DNA of 64,000 bases from positions 142,100,102 through 142,164,101 of the forward strand of contig NC_086247.1 of NCBI RefSeq assembly GCF_021018805.1, in the 5' to 3' direction. The stretch comes from Prinia subflava (lineage: Eukaryota; Chordata; Aves; Passeriformes; Cisticolidae). Of the stretch, positions 49,627 to 60,945 are shown one piece after another. A program made the position numbers and the translations under genes. Numbering within the stretch: the first letter of the stretch is position 1; each line of letters starts with the position of its first letter. The notes below the pieces were generated by a model. The model was not told where the DNA came from. It did not search any database and was given only the letters and a program-made list of their open reading frames with translations.

Positions 49627-52600
49627 TAAAGCACATGAATTATTAAAGTAACCTGTTATTTAAATGGGGGTTGTGCACAGAAGCATATGGAGTGCAGTGC
49701 ACTGGAAACTTGAACCAGTTATTCTATCAGCTCAAAGCAGTGCAGTATGTTCTCACCAGCTCATTTTCCAGTTTGACTCAGTTTGCTGGCTCTGTGTGGT
49801 GCCCCAGCTGACACACCTTGGTTCCAGAGGGCTCATGGGCTGGGCCCACAGCCATGTGAAAGCTGAAGCTGCAGCCTTGCTGCCTGATGAGCAGTCCCCT
49901 CTTGTGCTTCTAACCACACCTGGATGCAGCTCCTGTTTCAGTGTGCCACGGACAGAGGAGCTTGGCTCTCTCTGTATCTGCCTTTAGGAAGATGTTCTTC
50001 GTGTCCTCTGATTCTTGGCTGTGAATGTTGGATTTATATGATGGGAGATGTACAAGAGGCTCTGTCTACATTAGCCTTTCAGTCTCTGCTTTCTATCAGG
50101 ACTCTCTCCTTTTAAGTACACTAATGCAGAATGGCAGGCACATCTCTTTCTGTATTCCTGAATCTGACTGAGAACTATTCATGGCTTTATTTATAACTGC
50201 CAACCTACTGTAATTACAATTATATATTGACATTAAATTTTCCAAGCAACATTAATAGAAGTAAAGGTAATAAGAATATTAGCTCACTTAATGCTGAAAC
50301 TATGGGATTATCCTCATGTACTGTTCCTCAGAAACCAGAAGTTATACATATTCCCCTGACTGCATATAACTCCTGTGGTCTGGCATTTCTTTGGCAACTG
50401 CCCACAGTTTAACTCCCAATAGCCTAAGAGCAGTGTCTAGTGGAAAGAAAAGCATCTATTTTATTATAGCAGTACTTGCAAAGTCAGCTGAGTTAGCCAC
50501 AACTTCAGGGGCTCCTGAAAGCGAGTGCCTTCACATGCAGCTCAGAGCCACAGATCCCCCCAGAGCTATTGCCACAGCTCCCCAGAGCCGGGGAACCCAG
50601 GGTGACAGAGCCACCGTGTCACAGCTCCAGCCCTCAGCACGGCTCTTCCCTGCTGCTGGCCCTCACTGAGGGCTCCTGTGCAGAACCAAGGCCTGGGAAG
50701 AGCCCAGATGGGCTCAGCAGCAAGAAGACCTTTACCCAAGCCATGCTGGTGAACAGCAAAGCCCTTGTCTCACCAGGGAACACTGTGCTTCACAAGCAAA
50801 TGAGGAGCCTTCAGATCAGCAGGCACGGTGGCTTTTGTTCTCACTACCTGCTACATACAACAGGTGCTTGCTAATCATGCAAATTAATACAAATGCCATG
50901 AAACAAAAGTTCTTGTGCTGAACCTCTACCAAACACGCATTTCCATAAAAGAAGTTGTATCCTTAATTTCTGTTGCAGTCCCACCATTTGTTATGTCCAC
51001 ATTTTGTTATAAAAATAGGCAAATACAGCATTTTGCTCTCTTAGCTCTCCTTTACTAAATAGCTCACACTCATGTTTATCTCCTCAGACAGTCTTGGCAC
51101 TTGCTTTGTGACTGGCTGTTGTTTGAGGTGAAGAAAAACTGACTGCCTCTCAGAGCACCATCATTTAATCTTTCTCAGAAAGCTTCTGCAGTCCCTTAAT
51201 TTGAGGATTATACCTAAAGGCTCTATTAAAATTATCATCGGACAAGAATCAAAAGGAGTTGCATCTCCCTTAGCCACAAAATTTAAAAAAATTAAAATAA
51301 ACTCTAAATATTGTTTTCTCCCAAGTAATCAGCAGCAGAACACAAAAGCTATTTTTACATTGTTTGTGTTGTAATATGGTGCAATGGATATTTCTATAGA
51401 GAGTTATATGCTGGGAAAACAGAAAAAGTTATTTATTGTGTAGAAGAAGAGATGTGGAAAAAAATGAAGGGAATCAGAGTATGCAATGAAATCAACACAT
51501 GTAAGGATTAAGGTTCCTCAGTTTTAGGATTATGAATCCTGAAAGGTGACTTAACTTACACTCAGAGCCATTTTTATAATCAACAGAAATATTGAAGCCA
51601 TTAAGTGGAGATGATTGGTTAGGCACCATACAGATCTAGACAGGGGGTTAATTTCCTTCTGAAGTGTGACAGAATTGTGCCATTATTCCTAGTTTACATC
51701 ATTTTTAAAGAGAGACAGTTTATGATATCCAGGTCACTGGATTTGGTTTGAATGCAGCTCCAGCTTGTAGACTGTGAGGGGACCCCTTAAAAGAGATATT
51801 TGGTTAAATATCATCCTCACTAGCCCCTGTAAAATGCAAATCCTGCACTTCTCCTGCAACCAGCAGTCAGACTATCCTTTCCTACTTCTTGTCAGCTAGC
51901 AATAAAACACCAGATGGTGTCCTTCCAGAAATAAATTCATTAGAGTTTCATTTTGGGTTTTCTTAAAGAATTTAGAGACAGAACTTCAGCTAATGCAAAT
52001 CAAGATGGTGCCGCTGAAGTCAAAGCTGTGACATTTTATACCATCTGAGTATTATAAGCTAATATTTTTAACTTTTTGGAAGGAATACCACATCCTTTTT
52101 CCCCACATTTAACAAGTTTCATTGCACAGTTTGTGCTGGCCACCTTATTCAGGATTCATGGCTGGTGTTTCTTGTTATACAGCAATTCACAGGCCATGTC
52201 GTTTTGTGTATTGGATTAGGCTAAGTCACTGTTAAGACTCCTGTGACCATTATCATTTAATGTCCTTGTTTATCACCATCTGAGACGCTAGGATACCCAT
52301 TAGCTTCCTCTGGTGACACACACGACTATTCACAAAAGAATATTTTAAGTGTCACTAGCATCTGAATAACCTTCTGGTGCTTATGGTTCTGTGTGTGTTT
52401 AGTTTTCCCTTATTTCAAATATCTAATGAGGACAGAAGCCTTCAATTGTATCCTTAACTTAGACAGATAAATAATTCTAATAGTAAAGCATCTTAAAAGA
52501 AGCCTTGAGCATTCCTCAGATAAATCAATTAAGACTCCTTTCAGAACTGTTATTATGCTTTAGCAATTATTCATTGTTTAGTCAAGCTGTGCATTCTTAT

Positions 52601-54223
52601 CTCTTTTTTATATCACTCCTTCCAGGCTCACAATGACTTTTGTTCTTTTTCTCCCAGCTCCCTTCATCTTATCTGTGTCCTCCTGGCAACACTGTGCCCA
52701 GAAGTGAGCGTGAATTTCGGTGCAGATGGAAAGCTGCAAAGTTACCAACACCTACAGAGGCACAAACCACAAAACGGGGAGCCTCTGCCCCCCTGTTCCA
52801 AAAGTGAATATTAAAATATCTAGACACACATTCCTGGCTGTCAGTACCAGCTGTGGAACACGTAGGTAATAAAAGCCCAAGGGGGAAAAGGTGATCATTG
52901 AATCTGCCTTTACCATTTATCTTGTGTCCTCACAAGAACACTTTCATCTAGTTTCTCATACCACAGATAAAATTGTTCCACCAACTGCTGCTCCCCCATA
53001 TGCCTTCCCTTCCAGTCTTGGGGAGCATCAGTGTGAAAGAGGCTTCTTAGAACATTTTTTTAGCATTACCAAAATTAACTAACTTGTGTTCTGCAAACAG
53101 ATGGGGGGTGACCTGGGATTTGGAATTCAGCTGCTTCTCAGGCAAAAAATTCTTTAAAAAATCTCCCAAGAGGAGATGTAGGAAGGAAACAGGTGCTTGC
53201 AGGAAAACAGTTGCACTTATTTATCAAAGCCACTCGAAGAAGATCATCAATTTTATTCCTCCCACTTGGCGATGGAGCTAAAAAAGCAGAGGGTGATATT
53301 GGGTGCCACAGTGACATTGGAGATGAGACATTTGTGTGGCTTCACCCAGGAATCAAACACACCTAGCCCAGCATATTTTCCTGTCCTTAGTCAGCTTGTC
53401 TCTTTGCAGTTCTTATCAAAATGTGCTCTGCCCTGGTGACACACGTGGCAGCTCCATTTCTGTGCCCATACAGGACCACGCACCCTTGTGAGGCCCATGC
53501 TGATGAGCAGTCTCTGGGAGATGCCCACCGGCTCTCAGAGCCTCAGGGGAGGAGGAGGAGGTGATGCTGCAGGGGCACAGCCTTGGGCCAGTACTGTGTG
53601 AGCTCCACACCACGTGCTGAGCACTCTGACAAAACACAGCTTTGCACTTGTTTCAGTCCTCTCACCACCGTTAACCTAATGCAACCCTAGGTGCTACTTA
53701 TTGTCTCTTTTTTAAGCTTTGCTTTACAGTACAAAATTGTATCCCTGTCTGGGTCCTGTGTTATTTAAATACTGCAGGTCTTTTTTCATCTGAGCACCCC
53801 AAACATTGAGATAAACAACATTAACAGTGACTCTGTATTTAAAATATCTGAGTTAAGCACAGATTTATTGAGCTTTTGGTCACCTGGTGAAGAATATTCC
53901 TTCTTTTCCGAGGTCAGGTTTGCCAGATTCATTCACCCAATGTTGACTTTTTCTAAAATTCTGTTTTGTCACTTGGTAGTGCAAAGAGGGCTTATTGCAC
54001 TAAACATCAAGTTGAAAAGATGTAAGAAGTTAATACACAAGTAACAGTAAAACACCATCCTTAGAAATGCCACGTCATGATTTTTGTGTGAGAAAATACT
54101 ATGTGAAAAAAAAAAAACCAAGACAACAAAAACCCAAAAAAACCACTGCACAAAACATTGCACACTTCCTGCAATGGTTGACAATTCTTCCTGTATATCT
54201 ATATCTCAACCTCTGCTGAGTAA

Positions 54224-54226
<3 letters not shown>
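49627..54226. other. unique intergenic DNA, no gene seen
   Basis: No exon or mobile element recognised. GC-richer patches lie at about 50,510-50,800 and 53,410-53,630. They carry frames of 73-101 codons without known domains. An A/C run is near 54,104-54,145. A few weak hints of repeats (51,720-51,780) were not strong enough to call. Confidence 0.55.

Positions 54227-54277
<51 letters not shown>
54227..54277 (+). repeat. T51 homopolymer
   Basis: Fifty-one consecutive T on the + strand. Read on the minus strand it is A51 preceded, about 24 bases upstream, by AATACA, a weak variant polyadenylation signal. It could be a poly(A) tail of a retroposed sequence, but no parent transcript is recognised and bird CR1 does not use poly(A) tails. 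Plain slippage is the simpler reading. Confidence 0.95.
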
Positions 54278-54279
<2 letters not shown>

Positions 54280-54886
54280 GGGAAATACAGTGAGTGTTTT
54301 GTATTGTTCTGTTTTTAACTTTGTTTTTCTGAGAAGGCCTAATTTCAGGGAGTGTTACAGTCTGTATGGGCTCCATTGTACTTCTCATGCACAGAGGCAC
54401 ATTGCAGATCAAAAGCAAGGGAAAATGCTGGGTTTGTTTTAGGTTTCATTTTACTGTCAGGATGGTAAATACATCTGTTTGTGCCACTAATCTAGAATAT
54501 ATCATTTTATGGTTCTCAGAGGTTATTTATAATTGAATTATAGGCTGTTTCATGATTATTTGGAATGGTATTTACAGAAGGCAATACTAAACTCAGCAGT
54601 CCATTTGCAATGAAAAAATGTGAAGAAAATATAATTAATTTTAAAGTACCTTCTAGAAATCATATAATTATACCATATGACAGTGTTGAAAAAGGAAGTA
54701 TAAATTTTTAAATTATTGTATTGTGGGATTTAGTCAAGTTTATATACATACAGATTGGTACACAATAACAAAGACTAGGCAGGTCACAATGAACACAATA
54801 CCAATTTTTCAGCTTTAGATTTGATCTTGAAGCGGTGCTGGTTTCATACACCAGAGTGCTTCCCTGATGCATACTGTAGAGAGATT
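54278..54886. other. unique AT-rich DNA between T51 and the purine tract
   Basis: No gene or repeat recognised. Confidence 0.6.
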
Positions 54887-55517
54887 GAGGAGGGAGAGGG
54901 AGAGGGAGAGGGAGAGGGAGAGGGAGAGGGAGAGGGAGAGGGAGAGGAGAGGAGAAGAGAAGAGAAGAGAAGAGAAGAGAAGAGGAGAGGAGAGGAGAGG
55001 AGAGGAGAGGAGAGGAGAGGAGAGGAGAGGAGAGGAGAGGAGAGGAGAGGAGAGGAGAGGAGAGGAGAGGAGAGGAGAGGAGAGAGAGAGGAGAGGAGAG
55101 GAGAGGAGAGGAGAGGAGAGGAGAGGAGAGGAGAGGAGAGGAGAGGAGAGGAGAGGAGAGGAGAGGAGAGGAGAGGAGAGGAGAGGAGAGGAGAGGAGAG
55201 GAGAGGAGAGGAGAGGAGAGGAGAGGAGAGGAGAGGAGAGGAGAGGAGAGGAGAGGAGAGGAGAGGAGAGGAGAGGAGAGGAGAGGAGAGGAGAGGAGAG
55301 GAGAGGAGAGGAGAGGAGAGGAGAGAAGAGAAGAGAAGAGAAGAGAAGAGAAGAGAAGAGAAGAGAAGAGAAGAGAAGAGAAGAGAAGAGAAGAGAAGAG
55401 AAGAGAAGAGAAGAGAAGAGAAGAGAAGAGAAGAGAAGAGAGAAGAGAAGAGAAGAGAAGAGAAGAGAAGAGAAGAGAAGAGAAGAGAAGAGAAGAGAAG
55501 AGAAGAGAAGAGAGAAG
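54887..55517 (+). repeat. 631-base uninterrupted purine tract: (GGGAGA)n, (GGAGA)n, (AGAGA/GAAGA)n mosaic
   Basis: Every base on the + strand from 54887 to 55517 is A or G. The order is hexamer AGAGGG units (about 54890-54946), a short AGAAG block (about 54952-54982), GGAGA pentamers to about 55322 with one slip near 55081-55090, and GAAGA pentamers to 55515 with one slip near 55440. The open frames of 238-364 codons on both strands over this tract (Arg/Glu/Gly on +, Ser/Leu/Pro on -) arise only because the repeat has no stop codons. Mirror symmetry in a purine strand of this length can form intramolecular triplex (H-DNA). Confidence 0.98.
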
Positions 55518-56810
55518 TTTCTCCTGCAATATTTCTGGGCAGAAAGTGCAGAGCCATCAAGGGTCACCCAGGAGGCCTCCCCATTGCCTGGGGAAGAGAA
55601 CCCACACTATTCCCAGACCAAACCCAGGACACCTCAGGTCCTGCAAGCAGCCATGGGGAGAGCTAAATGCACATTAGAGGCATCCAGAAACTCCATTCGA
55701 GAGCTGGCACCAGGGAGGAGAGTGGGTAAATCTGCCCAGCCCCCACTAACTGGTCAAGGTTTAAAATGGTGCTGTAGTTTGGGTTTTAAAGGTATTTATA
55801 AATTCATAACAGACTTAAATTTCAGTCTCTGCTGTTTCCCACACACACTGAGAAATGGCTTCAGAGCTAGAAAAAGCAGTCAGCACTTTCTTTCACAAGC
55901 CACTGCACAAAATAAATATGTAGCAGAAAATGGGTGTAGATGTATCTCTTCCTTGTCTTAATAGGACCAAATGCCAAGAGAGAAACTTGTATATTCCAAG
56001 CTGGTAACAAAAATGAAATCCTGTTCCTAAACAATATAAATAGCCAGAACTGCAACTGATGGCATTTTTTTCCTTTTTGACTTCCTTGTATGTTATTTGC
56101 TTTGCCTTGTCCTTTGTTTATCTGGACAATAAATAATATGCAGCAGGAACAATATATTGTTGTATATTTCTAAAATGCACAGCAAAAAAGAGTCCTTATC
56201 TTGACTGAATCCTCAGAAGTGTCAGATTGAACTTAATAAATAATGATAGCAAATTAATTCAATTTAGAAGAATTATTTTTATACCCCACATTAAAATTTG
56301 ATCCATTCAAACTAAAGTTATTGACAATGTTTGCTTTTAACATTAGAGCTTTAGAGGAAACAGGATGAGTGAGCTCACAGAGAAAGCCAAAAAGGAAATA
56401 AAAAATGAAATAAAAGAACAGAAAAGAAGAAAGAATGTCCTGTGAGTCATTTCACATAGGAGAGAAAATACTGGAAATATGCAGTCTTGAGTTCAGAAAA
56501 AGACTGACATGAGCTTTTTAGTCCAGAACTACTATTACTATTACAATTGTTTAATTTGAAAATTGTGTGCAAATAATCCACCCTGATTTCTGAGAAATCC
56601 TCCACCTTGCACACACTCCTTAGCAAGCCCACTGCATTTGGTGGTGGTCACAGCTGGACAAAACAGCAATTTATGGATTACAAAGAAGACACACTTCTAT
56701 CTGAAACAAGGGCAAATGAGGGGTGTCAGAAGCTGCAGAAACACAAGCCTGGCTGTTGCACTCTACAGAGAAAATTTCTGTTGTCAGATTTTACCACTGC
56801 AGCTTTTAAC
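55518..56810. other. unique intergenic DNA, no gene seen
   Basis: A moderately GC-rich start (55,518-55,760) grades to AT-rich sequence. The long + frame that runs in from the purine tract (ending at 55961) has no recognisable protein after the repeat. Confidence 0.6.
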
Positions 56811-56821
56811 ATTATTATTAT

Positions 56822-56853
<32 letters not shown>
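56811..56853. repeat. (ATT)n microsatellite
   Basis: About 14 trinucleotide units of ATT, with two interruptions (TTG near 56821 and ACT near 56851). Confidence 0.95.
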
Positions 56854-56854
<1 letters not shown>

Positions 56855-57240
56855 TAATTCATTCTTTGGTGAGAAATCTGCTGCTTTCATCAAATAATAT
56901 TCCTAGTGGAGGGACAGCAGGCTGGTTTCCTCAGGGGGTAGAAGGCAGGGGCTTGGTGCTTCATGGGGCAGCAGCTCTTGGGAAGAGGTCTGTGAAGGGT
57001 GAATAAGACATTTGAGTGCCAGGAAACATTTGCAATGAGCTGGCAACTTGCAGGTAGCAAGGCAAGGATTTCACAGGCTCAGCCCCCACAGCAGGGGCAC
57101 AGTGCCTGCCATCTCTTACATTCCCTGACGTGGGGCATGCTCCTGTCACCTCTCCTGAAACGTGGGCTTTGGGGAAGCAGTCTTGAGGTCCCACACCTCA
57201 GTGCTTGACAACTGGCAGCTTTAATGGCCTATGAGATGTA
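56854..57240. other. GC-richer unique DNA, no gene seen
   Basis: Frames of 69-77 codons on both strands, no known domain, no recognised repeat. Confidence 0.55.
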
Positions 57241-57270
57241 TTTACTTAGGAAAAATTTACTTAGGAAAAA
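57241..57270. repeat. perfect 15-bp tandem duplication
   Basis: TTTACTTAGGAAAAA occurs twice in a row (57241-57255, 57256-57270) without a difference. Confidence 0.95.
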
Positions 57271-57327
57271 GGTAGTCTCTTCTTGCACTTTAGCTAACAT
57301 GTAAATCAGTCAAACCTGAAAAAGTTG

Positions 57328-57600
57328 AGAAAATATAATTAATATTTTATATTAACATTATATTATACATTAATATGTTTCATTATATAAAATATATTTA
57401 TATTAATACTATATTAATATAGAAATACATTAATTAATATCATTATTATACATTTTATATTATATATAATGATATATAGTTATATATCATTTAGACATAT
57501 TTATATAATTGTATATATTTATATAAAATATATTTATTATATATTTATTATATATCTATTACATATATACTATTATATATTTCTATATATGTAATTAAGA
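57328..57600. repeat. AT island (TATA/TTAATA-rich)
   Basis: About 270 bases with only scattered G or C, made of ATTAAT, TATATA and TTATTATATA words. It includes a perfect 11-bp hairpin, AATGATATATA (57468-57478) against 57481-57491 with a GT loop. This is typical of easily unwound, unstable or fragile DNA. Confidence 0.9.
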
Positions 57601-59054
57601 TAGAAAATACAAGTTAACCAGAAAGACAAACCTGAATACTCTTTTCATTTTAACCTTGTAAAGAGTGTGGAGGCTAAAAAAAAATAGGTAGAACATTTCT
57701 TAAAACTCTGAAAAGCCTTGTTTAAATTTTTCTGGGAAACACTTTCAAGTTTTGCCTTTCTCTGCTGAAAAGCAACCAAGAAATAAAAGGAAGTAGGGGG
57801 TTTATTGCCCCTCTTCTTCTCAAAAAGAAAGTCTCTGTTGTTTCTGATTTAACTGGCAAATTTTAAAAGAAAAAAAAATTACTGAGGTCAACAAAATATT
57901 CACTTTCTTCAGCACAGGAAAATGTTTTCCTAGGGAAAATAGCAACTTGCATAGAGCTTTAAAGATGCTGTTGTTCCTTATTGCCTGTGCTGTTGATTCA
58001 TAGGACATCAAGGACTATTCTTGGTCAAATGTAAGTTATGTGAGCAGATTAACCCTGCAGCAGTGTGTATTTATTCAAAACACTTGTGATTATTTTCTTT
58101 GCAGCTTGTTATCTGTGTTTTGCTTACTGCCCAGATGTGCAGCAGGGAACTCTGGGGCTGCCCTGCCACATGACCTGATCCATCCCCTGCCACGAATCCA
58201 CACAGCAGAGCAGGGGGAATAACATCAGTGCAGTCACTTCTGTGGTGCCTCATGCCAGAAAAAGGCATTTCTGTGCCCAGCAGATGGGGCAGAGCTGCAC
58301 AGTGGGTGACAGTGGCCAGGGCAGACAGTCGGGGGGGAGCCAGCTGCTGACACCCATGCCCGGGGTGTGAGACTGGATGAATATTCCAGGACACCTCCAA
58401 GACACCTGAGAGCAGGCTAAATTGCCCCTTGAAAGCCTTAGCTGTGTAGCAAATAATTTCAGGGGCCCCAAGGTGATTAATTACATTCTGCATTCAGAGG
58501 CAAGTGCATTTCCAGCTCTCCTGCACACAACTGTACCCACATCCCCTTGAATCCAGGCTCTCTAAATCTGAAAATTGGAGGCTGAGAAAATGAATCAGGA
58601 GGAGGGAGTAATTAGAGTTGGAATGTCACACTAAATCATAGGCCCTGGTTAGTCAAGCAGCTTGCTTCTGACAGCACCAGTTGGATGCAATGAATAGTGG
58701 ACAGTGGTAGAGTTTAATATTTTAGCACCTGCTTTATTTTGCATGCAGGAAACCAGCTACACATTCACATTTGAATAAATCTGCAGTCGCAGGCAGCTTT
58801 TTCAGGGGGAGAGCTGCCTGCTGCCTGTTAGCTCACACTTTAAACCTCTGCAGAGCCAAAGGGTAAGGTACAAGTTGGACTGACAGAGGAAGGAAAAATG
58901 GCATAAACCTTTTGTGCTTTGCAAAACTACTGATGCTTCTATATTTGAGTTGGCTTTGAGGCTTTTTTGAGGTGAGGGCACTGTTACAGCAAGCCTACTT
59001 TGTAGATTAAAAATGAGGACATGGAGGGAAAGGTGTAATGTGGTTTGATTAAGG
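57601..59054. other. unique intergenic DNA, no gene seen
   Basis: A GC-rich patch lies at about 58,110-58,400. It has overlapping frames of 73-140 codons on the minus strand without known domains. The stretch about 58,440-58,510 (GGGGCCCCAAGG, then GATTAATTACATTCTG) might be conserved non-coding sequence. Confidence 0.5.
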
Positions 59055-59115
59055 ACTAGTCTGGTGGTTAGGACTATCACCCGAATCAGTGACAGGTTTC
59101 ATGCTTAGCTTCTGG
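59055..59115 (+). mobile_element. possible MIR-type SINE head
   Basis: CTAGTCTGGTGGTTAGGACT, then ATCACCCGAATCAGTGACAG, then GTTTCATGCTTAGCTTCTGG resembles the tRNA-derived head of MIR (AGTGGTTAG at the A box, a GGTTC-like word at the B box position). Only the A-box side is clear. Confidence 0.45.
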
Positions 59116-60904
59116 GGCTCACAAGAAGACTTTATGGTGCACTCTCTGTGCACATGTAAGTGCAGTCACACAGAATTCAAAATGTAAGCATTTGATGTGT
59201 ATGGGCATGCAGCAGCTTTGAAGAACAATATTGAATAAAACAAGAACAGCACAAGTTATTCATCAACAAGAAAAAGCAACAAAGTGAAAATATTTTGTTG
59301 CTACTCATCTGGAAAAGCAAAATAGCCATTTACTTGTAAAAGACCATGTGAATTTTTCCTGTGTGCCCCTTTCTGACCTCAGACCTCATTGCCTGTCCCT
59401 GCAGATCTGGGTCCAGCCCCACTGATGGTGGCTGCTGTGCAGAGCTAGTGCACTCCCTGCTCAGGTATTCCCTGTGTGCTGTGCTGCTGGGCTGGGTGTC
59501 AGCATGCACAGTGTCTGTGTGCCACGTGAGAGCAAAATAACACAAAGGTTTTGTCAAGGGGCATAAATCACTGGTAGGGAGAGACCCTACCATCCCCAGG
59601 GGAAGAACCACTCAAACACGAGGTGTGGAAGGATCACCTGAGGCTCAAGAAGTTGCTCTGCACCATAAATGCTGCTTATACTGCAAAGGGTTTTTATTCC
59701 TACTGCTGGGGAGCTATTTGGTTTTCACAAATTAAACAATTTTTTTAAAAAAAATTAAGAATTTTTAATTACAACTGGATTTTAACTACTCTTCAGATTT
59801 CCAGCAAGCAATCAAGAGGAATGTAGGTTTTATGATTATTCCACTGTTTCTTTCACTAGACCTGTGAAATAGGATGTTGTGTGAGCCTTGATTTCATCTA
59901 GGAGTGTGTAACTAACTTGCTTCATTGTGAATGCAATCGAGCCTTAAATTATTAAATATTTTTGGTTGTTATCAATATAACTAAAAATCTAATAAGTGTT
60001 GAGTGTTAGCATTTTTAGTGTTGTATATTATCTAACTAAATAAAGTATAATCAATATTATTGGCTATAATGTAGAGATTGATCCAACTTACTGCATTGTT
60101 TTTGGCTTCTATCAAAGAAAAAAAAGAAGAAAAAAGTAAATAGAGGAAAATGTCAAGAGTGCAATTCAAAGCCATCATAGAAATACAATTTTAAAAACTG
60201 TGTTATCCTAGGAGGGCAGATTTTGATCTCAGATGAATGCCATTGAATTCAAGACCTGCAGGAGGGGGCTGGAGGACATTTCTGACTGGGCTGTGTGAGC
60301 AAGCTCTGTCCAAAATGGGCTGAACTCATCCCCCAAGGGCTTTGATGGGAGAGACATCCATGGCTCCATGTGGACAGAGAGACAGGGCACACTGCACTGA
60401 CACAGGGTTACCTTCCTTACCCTGCCCTGAGCCCTGCCCTGAGCCCTGCCAACCAAATCCACCTCCCTGCACTCCTCCTGGGGGGGCTGCAGGCAGGAGC
60501 AGCACTGAGCTGTCCCCATCCTCCCTCCACTTGTTTCAAGAGCTTTTCCCTTCCTGATGCTGGGAACAGGGAGGCCCTTGAGTTTTACCAGTGCAGAAAT
60601 CAGCAGAGACTGCAAGGAATATGAAGATGTTTAAAATGTAGGTTATATCTAGTGAGGTTGTTCAGTAGGCCTAAATATAGTCCTTTTTTAATATTTTTGG
60701 TTTCTTTCCATTATCCCTGGCATTCTGAAGTAGAAGAATATCAGTGATGCACTGTGATACTAAAATAATAATGAAATTGTGAATTCATCTTCTTTTGTCT
60801 TCATCATCCAGTGCAGAATGTCCTCACAATGTACTTAGAAGTTAATCTGGGTCCCAGGTGTACTTGGCAGCTGATGCAGGTGGGTTTTATTTATTTGAGT
60901 GTGG
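59116..60904. other. unique intergenic DNA, no gene seen
   Basis: A short A/T run is near 59,742-59,770. A GC-rich patch at 60,240-60,610 includes a 12-bp unit CCTGCCCTGAGC repeated about 2.5 times at 60421-60450. Its frames of 71-128 codons have no known domain. Confidence 0.55.
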
Positions 60905-60945
60905 TGATAAAGGGCCCTAACCACTAGCCAGAACTACTGTGATCT
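60905..60945 (-). mobile_element. possible MIR-type SINE head, short
   Basis: On the minus strand the phrase TGGCTAGTGGTTAGGGCCCT matches the A-box region of tRNA-derived SINE heads. The rest is not recognisable, so this may be chance. Confidence 0.3.

Noticed and set aside
54708..55961. Open frames of 238-364 codons on both strands
   Set aside because: They are translations of a purine microsatellite without stop codons. The protein would be only Arg/Glu/Gly or Ser/Leu/Pro repeats.
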